A stretch of 9,071 bases of DNA from MnTg04 sp964568075 (lineage in GTDB: Bacteria > Pseudomonadota > Gammaproteobacteria > Steroidobacterales > MnTg04): positions 1-9,071 of the forward strand of contig CAZMOM010000053.1 of the NCBI GenBank assembly GCA_964568075.1, given 5' to 3'. The position numbers and the translations under genes are program-made. Numbering within the stretch: the stretch's first letter is position 1; every line of letters begins with the position of its first letter. This document shows, piece after piece, positions 6,342 through 9,071 of this stretch. Under the pieces are notes generated by a model that was given only the letters and a program-made list of their open reading frames with translations, was not told the origin of the DNA and did not search any database.

Positions 6342-7214
6342 TCAGCCTCCCAGCCGTTGCAACATCGCGCTACCCAATTCTGCTGGTGACCGAACCGTAG
6401 TGACACCCGCCGTATTCAAGGCCTTGAACTTTTCTTCGGCCGTGCCGGCGCCGCCGGAAATTATCGCCCCGGCATGCCCCATGCGCTTACCGGGCGGGGC
6501 GGTGACACCGGCGATGTATGCCACGACCGGTTTGCTGACATGCTGCTTGATGTAATCGGCCGCTGCCTCCTCATCGCTGCCGCCGATTTCACCAACCATA
6601 ATGATGCCTTCGGTTGCTGGATCTTCCTCAAACAACCGGAGGCAGTCGATGAAGTTCATACCACGCACCGGGTCGCCACCGATACCGATACAGGTGGTCT
6701 GACCGAGCCCGTTACAGGTGGTCTGATAAACCGCTTCGTAAGTCAAAGTGCCCGAACGCGAAACCACGCCAACCTTGCCTGGCAGGTGAATAAAACCGGG
6801 CATGATGCCGATCTTGCACTCACCGGGGGTGATGATTCCAGGACAGTTTGGCCCGATCAGCCGGCAGTCATAATCTGTTAACGTTGCTTTCACGCGAACC
6901 ATATCCAACACCGGTATGCCTTCCGTTATACAAACAACCACATTGATTCCGCCATCGGCGGCTTCAAGGATCGCGTCTGCAGCAAACGGCGCCGGGACAT
7001 AAATCATACTGACCTCAGCGCCAGTTTCGACCACGGCCTGGTGCACGGTATCAAAAACCGGCAGATCAAGATGGGTTTCGCCGCCACGGCCCGGTGTTAC
7101 GCCACCCACCAGATTGGTTCCGTATTCAATGCTCTGCTGCGAGTGAAAACTACCCTGCCGTCCGGTGAACCCCTGGCAGATGACTTTGCTGTCTTTATTA
7201 ACGAGTGTGCTCAT
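6342..7214 (-). CDS. sucD: Succinyl-CoA ligase (ADP/GDP-forming), alpha subunit
   Basis: The alpha subunit of the TCA-cycle enzyme that turns succinyl-CoA, phosphate and NDP into succinate, CoA and NTP. The 290-residue length matches the family. The CoA-binding domain begins at QGFTGRQGSFHS (14-25). GPNCPGIITPGE (121-132) and VSRSGTLTYE (151-160) are the usual ligase blocks. His247 in GKRMGHAGAIISGG is the phosphohistidine (His246 in E. coli). The ATG at 7214-7212 lies 23 bp after the sucC stop; its Shine-Dalgarno is weak, which suggests help from translation of sucC. The subunits are adjacent in the order beta then alpha, as is normal. Confidence 0.98.
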   Translation of the reverse strand: MSTLVNKDSKVICQGFTGRQGSFHSQQSIEYGTNLVGGVTPGRGGETHLDLPVFDTVHQAVVETGAEVSMIYVPAPFAADAILEAADGGINVVVCITEGIPVLDMVRVKATLTDYDCRLIGPNCPGIITPGECKIGIMPGFIHLPGKVGVVSRSGTLTYEAVYQTTCNGLGQTTCIGIGGDPVRGMNFIDCLRLFEEDPATEGIIMVGEIGGSDEEAAADYIKQHVSKPVVAYIAGVTAPPGKRMGHAGAIISGGAGTAEEKFKALNTAGVTTVRSPAELGSAMLQRLGG

Positions 7215-7237
7215 GAATGCTGTCTACTTTTTACTTT

Positions 7238-8401
7238 TTATTCGCTAATAACTGCAACGACTTTCTTCGCCGCATCGGTCAAGTCCTCGGCAGAAACAAT
7301 ATCCAGCCCGCTTCCGGCAAGAAGCTTGCGTCCCTGTTTGACGTTGGTACCCTCGAGCCGTACGACGACCGGCACCGCGACACCGACTTCCCTGACTGCG
7401 GCTATTATCCCTTCGGCGATCACGTCGCAGCGAACGATTCCACCAAAAATATTGACCAGGATCGCCTTGACCTTATCGTTCGACAAGATCAATTTGAAAG
7501 CCTCGGCTACGCGCTCGGCAGTCGTGCCACCGCCAACATCGAGAAAGTTGGCCGGATCACCCCCGTGCAGCTTTATCAAATCCATCGTGGCCATCGCCAG
7601 TCCGGCGCCATTGACCATGCAGGCAATATTTCCATCCAGGGACACATAATTAAGATCATGCGCGCTCGCTTCGTTTTCCTTATCATCTTCCTGGGTCGGA
7701 TCGCGCCATTCCATCATCTGCGACTGGCGAAACAGCGCGTTGTCTTCAATAGTGATCTTGGCGTCCAGTGCCACCAGGTCTCCACCTTCGCTTACAATCA
7801 ATGGGTTTATTTCTATCAGTGCCGCATCTCGTTCAATAAATAACTTGAATAGTTGCATGGCTATTTTGCTGAACTGACCGACCTGTTTCTTGTTCAGGCC
7901 CATACCAAAGCCCAATTGCCTGGCCTGATATGGCTGCAGACCCGCGGCCGGATGCACCGACACCGTGTGGATTTTTTCGGGTTCGCTCACGGCAACCTCC
8001 TCGATATCCATCCCACCGGCCGCGGATGCCATGAAACTGATTCGCTCGCTGCTCCGGTCCACGAGGAGACTGAGATACAACTCCCGTGCGATATCAGTTC
8101 CCGCCTCGACCATTACCGTGTGAACAGGAAGCCCTTCCGGTCCCGTCTGATTGGTCACCAGCGTGCTTCCCAGCATATCGAGCGCCGCTTTTTTTACCTC
8201 CTCAACACTTTTGACCAGCTTGACGCCACCCGCTTTTCCCCTGCCACCGGCATGCACCTGGGCCTTCACGACCCACAAATCGCCACCTAACTTCTTTGCT
8301 GCGCTGGCCGCATCTTCCGGCGTATGAGCAGAGAGGCCTTCAGGGACGGGAAGACCATATTGCTTGAATAATTGCTTGGACTGGTACTCGTGAAGATTCA
8401 T
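7238..8401 (-). CDS. sucC: Succinyl-CoA ligase (ADP/GDP-forming), beta subunit
   Basis: The beta subunit carries the ATP-grasp nucleotide-binding domain of succinyl-CoA synthetase. The 387-residue protein begins with the invariant MNLHEYQ. It has KAQVHAGGRGKAGGVK (46-61) in the ATP-grasp fold, Mg2+ ligands Asn199 (in EINPL) and Asp213 at the same numbers as in E. coli, and the C-terminal ligase blocks FLDVGGGTTAERV (286-298), NIFGGIVRCDVIA (317-329) and VRLEGTNVKQGRKLL (347-361). Whether ATP or GTP is preferred cannot be told from what I can see. The start ATG has no strong Shine-Dalgarno within the usual distance. A promoter is proposed at 8436-8464. In E. coli sucCD follow sucAB; here no sucAB is adjacent, and a pilS-like gene is divergent instead. 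Confidence 0.98.
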   Translation of the reverse strand: MNLHEYQSKQLFKQYGLPVPEGLSAHTPEDAASAAKKLGGDLWVVKAQVHAGGRGKAGGVKLVKSVEEVKKAALDMLGSTLVTNQTGPEGLPVHTVMVEAGTDIARELYLSLLVDRSSERISFMASAAGGMDIEEVAVSEPEKIHTVSVHPAAGLQPYQARQLGFGMGLNKKQVGQFSKIAMQLFKLFIERDAALIEINPLIVSEGGDLVALDAKITIEDNALFRQSQMMEWRDPTQEDDKENEASAHDLNYVSLDGNIACMVNGAGLAMATMDLIKLHGGDPANFLDVGGGTTAERVAEAFKLILSNDKVKAILVNIFGGIVRCDVIAEGIIAAVREVGVAVPVVVRLEGTNVKQGRKLLAGSGLDIVSAEDLTDAAKKVVAVISE

Positions 8402-8435
8402 CTAATCGGTGTTCCGGAGCCTTGAGAAGGCGCGT

Positions 8436-8464
8436 ATTGTGGAGCAAATTTCCCTGTTGTGCAA
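8436..8464 (-). promoter_or_regulatory. Possible sigma-70 promoter for the sucC–sucD–nadE operon
   Basis: On the minus strand TTGCAC (8464-8459) and CACAAT (8441-8436) are 17 nt apart, the ideal spacing. They match three and four of six consensus bases respectively. The start site would be near 8429, giving a leader of about 28 nt before the sucC ATG. The -35 overlaps a small AAAGC/GCTTT dyad (8463-8475) that could be an operator. No better candidate was seen in the 136-bp divergent region. Confidence 0.42.
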
Positions 8465-8474
8465 AGCTGCGCTT

Positions 8475-8501
8475 TTGGCTGACCGACTTTGCTTTTACAA
8501 T
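8475..8501 (+). promoter_or_regulatory. Possible promoter for the pilS-like gene
   Basis: TACAAT at 8496-8501 on the plus strand matches five of six -10 bases and lies 36 bp before the start codon. The nearest -35-like hexamer, TTGGCT (8475-8480), is 15 nt away, short of the optimum. The pair sits beside the proposed sucC promoter, so the two divergent promoters would be back to back. Confidence 0.35.
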
Positions 8502-8537
8502 ACCCACACTGATCCACGGCCATGGAATGAGGCACTG

Positions 8538-9071
8538 ATGCAGGCGAAATCCAGTCACGGCGAGCAGACTCTAAAAGACGTAGGTCACGCCAACGCCGAT
8601 ATGCGGTCCGACCATCACGACGCCGATGATCTCAGCTGGCGTATTCTTCAGATATTAAATATTTTCCGCGTACTGGTATCGGTGGTCCTGCTGCTGCTGT
8701 TTGCCGGTAGCGAGCAGCCTCGCATTGTGGGCGCGGAAATGCCCACCTTGTTTGTTGCTGTTTGCGGATTGTACCTCGGTATCGGCATCAGCAACATGGT
8801 TGCGGTGTCACGCCGCTGGCCGTCCAAAATCGTGCAGGCTTCCTGGTCGGTCGGGTTCGATATCCTGGTTATCATGGGACTGAGCCATGCCAGCGGTGGA
8901 ATCGGTTCAGGCCTGGGCAATCTTCTGATCATTACCATCGGCGCGGGCGCGATGATTTTGCCCAGGATGCTGACCTTGCTGTATGGATCGTTGGCGGCTC
9001 TGGCCGTTTTGGGTGAGCAGGTCTGGATCATCCTGGGACAACCGCCTTATGCTACCGATTTTACTGCGGCG
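8538..9071 (+). CDS. pilS: PilS-like two-component sensor histidine kinase, N-terminal membrane domain (cut by window edge)
   Basis: The first 178 codons of a membrane sensor. A hydrophilic N-terminus of about 33 residues, rich in His and Asp, is followed by WRILQILNIFRVLVSVVLL (34-52) and further membrane segments at about 69-90, 103-117, 127-142 and 144-167. The order of elements, especially the HASGGIGSGLGNLL block (117-130) and the later LAALAVLGEQ (152-161), is typical of PilS, the membrane kinase that with PilR controls sigma-54-dependent pilin transcription. The HisKA and ATPase domains lie beyond the window, so kinase identity is inferred from the membrane domain only. The ATG at 8538 has GAGG 5 nt upstream. 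It is divergent from sucC. A related NtrB-like membrane sensor is the main alternative. Confidence 0.8.
   Translation, partial: MQAKSSHGEQTLKDVGHANADMRSDHHDADDLSWRILQILNIFRVLVSVVLLLLFAGSEQPRIVGAEMPTLFVAVCGLYLGIGISNMVAVSRRWPSKIVQASWSVGFDILVIMGLSHASGGIGSGLGNLLIITIGAGAMILPRMLTLLYGSLAALAVLGEQVWIILGQPPYATDFTAA

Noticed and set aside
6299..6406. Longer NadE start at 6406 (36 extra residues)
   Set aside because: It would overlap the sucD 3' end by 65 bp and adds no conserved residues; the ATG at 6298 has a better Shine-Dalgarno and precedes the conserved KIALAQLNMQVGD block.

Overview
The window looks like ordinary chromosomal DNA of a gammaproteobacterium. The evidence is the rluD–pgeF–clpB run facing away from bamD, which is the arrangement in E. 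coli and many relatives, plus a PilS-type sensor gene and motif-level agreement of every protein with proteobacterial families. The order or genus cannot be fixed from the sequence alone. No tRNA, rRNA, CRISPR array or recognisable transposase gene was seen.

Layout. Positions 1-797 (minus strand) hold the first 265 codons of the disaggregase ClpB, cut by the window edge. Positions 798-1186 are the only long gene-free stretch. It holds a strong sigma-32-type heat-shock promoter (1130-1158, minus) and a compact dyad element (801-1064) with perfect 25-bp ends. Next, on the minus strand, come a ZIP-family metal transporter (1187-1966, GTG start), pgeF (2065-2802) and rluD (2799-3770, GTG start, ATGA overlap with pgeF). 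bamD (3848-4633) runs the other way from a 77-bp divergent gap. It meets nadE (4640-6298, minus) tail to tail with 6 bp between stop codons. nadE is the last gene of a likely sucC–sucD–nadE operon (8401 down to 4640). A 136-bp divergent region separates sucC from the membrane-domain part of a PilS-like sensor kinase (8538 to the right edge, plus).

How the genes work together. BamD, RluD, PgeF and ClpB are housekeeping functions: outer-membrane protein insertion, 23S rRNA pseudouridylation, peptidoglycan-precursor editing and protein disaggregation. SucCD makes ATP or GTP in the TCA cycle, and NadE makes the NAD that the cycle consumes. The ZIP gene sits between pgeF and clpB, where E. coli has no gene.

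The most unusual signal is in the clpB leader. If the sigma-32 promoter is used, the mRNA has a leader of about 325 nt. In it the clpB Shine-Dalgarno lies inside a 25-bp perfect inverted repeat that closes a 214-nt insert, which contains a further 17-bp perfect inverted repeat. The element could be a small mobile or repetitive insert that now supplies the clpB ribosome-binding site, an RNA structure that controls clpB translation, or both. This is the part of the window most likely to be undescribed.
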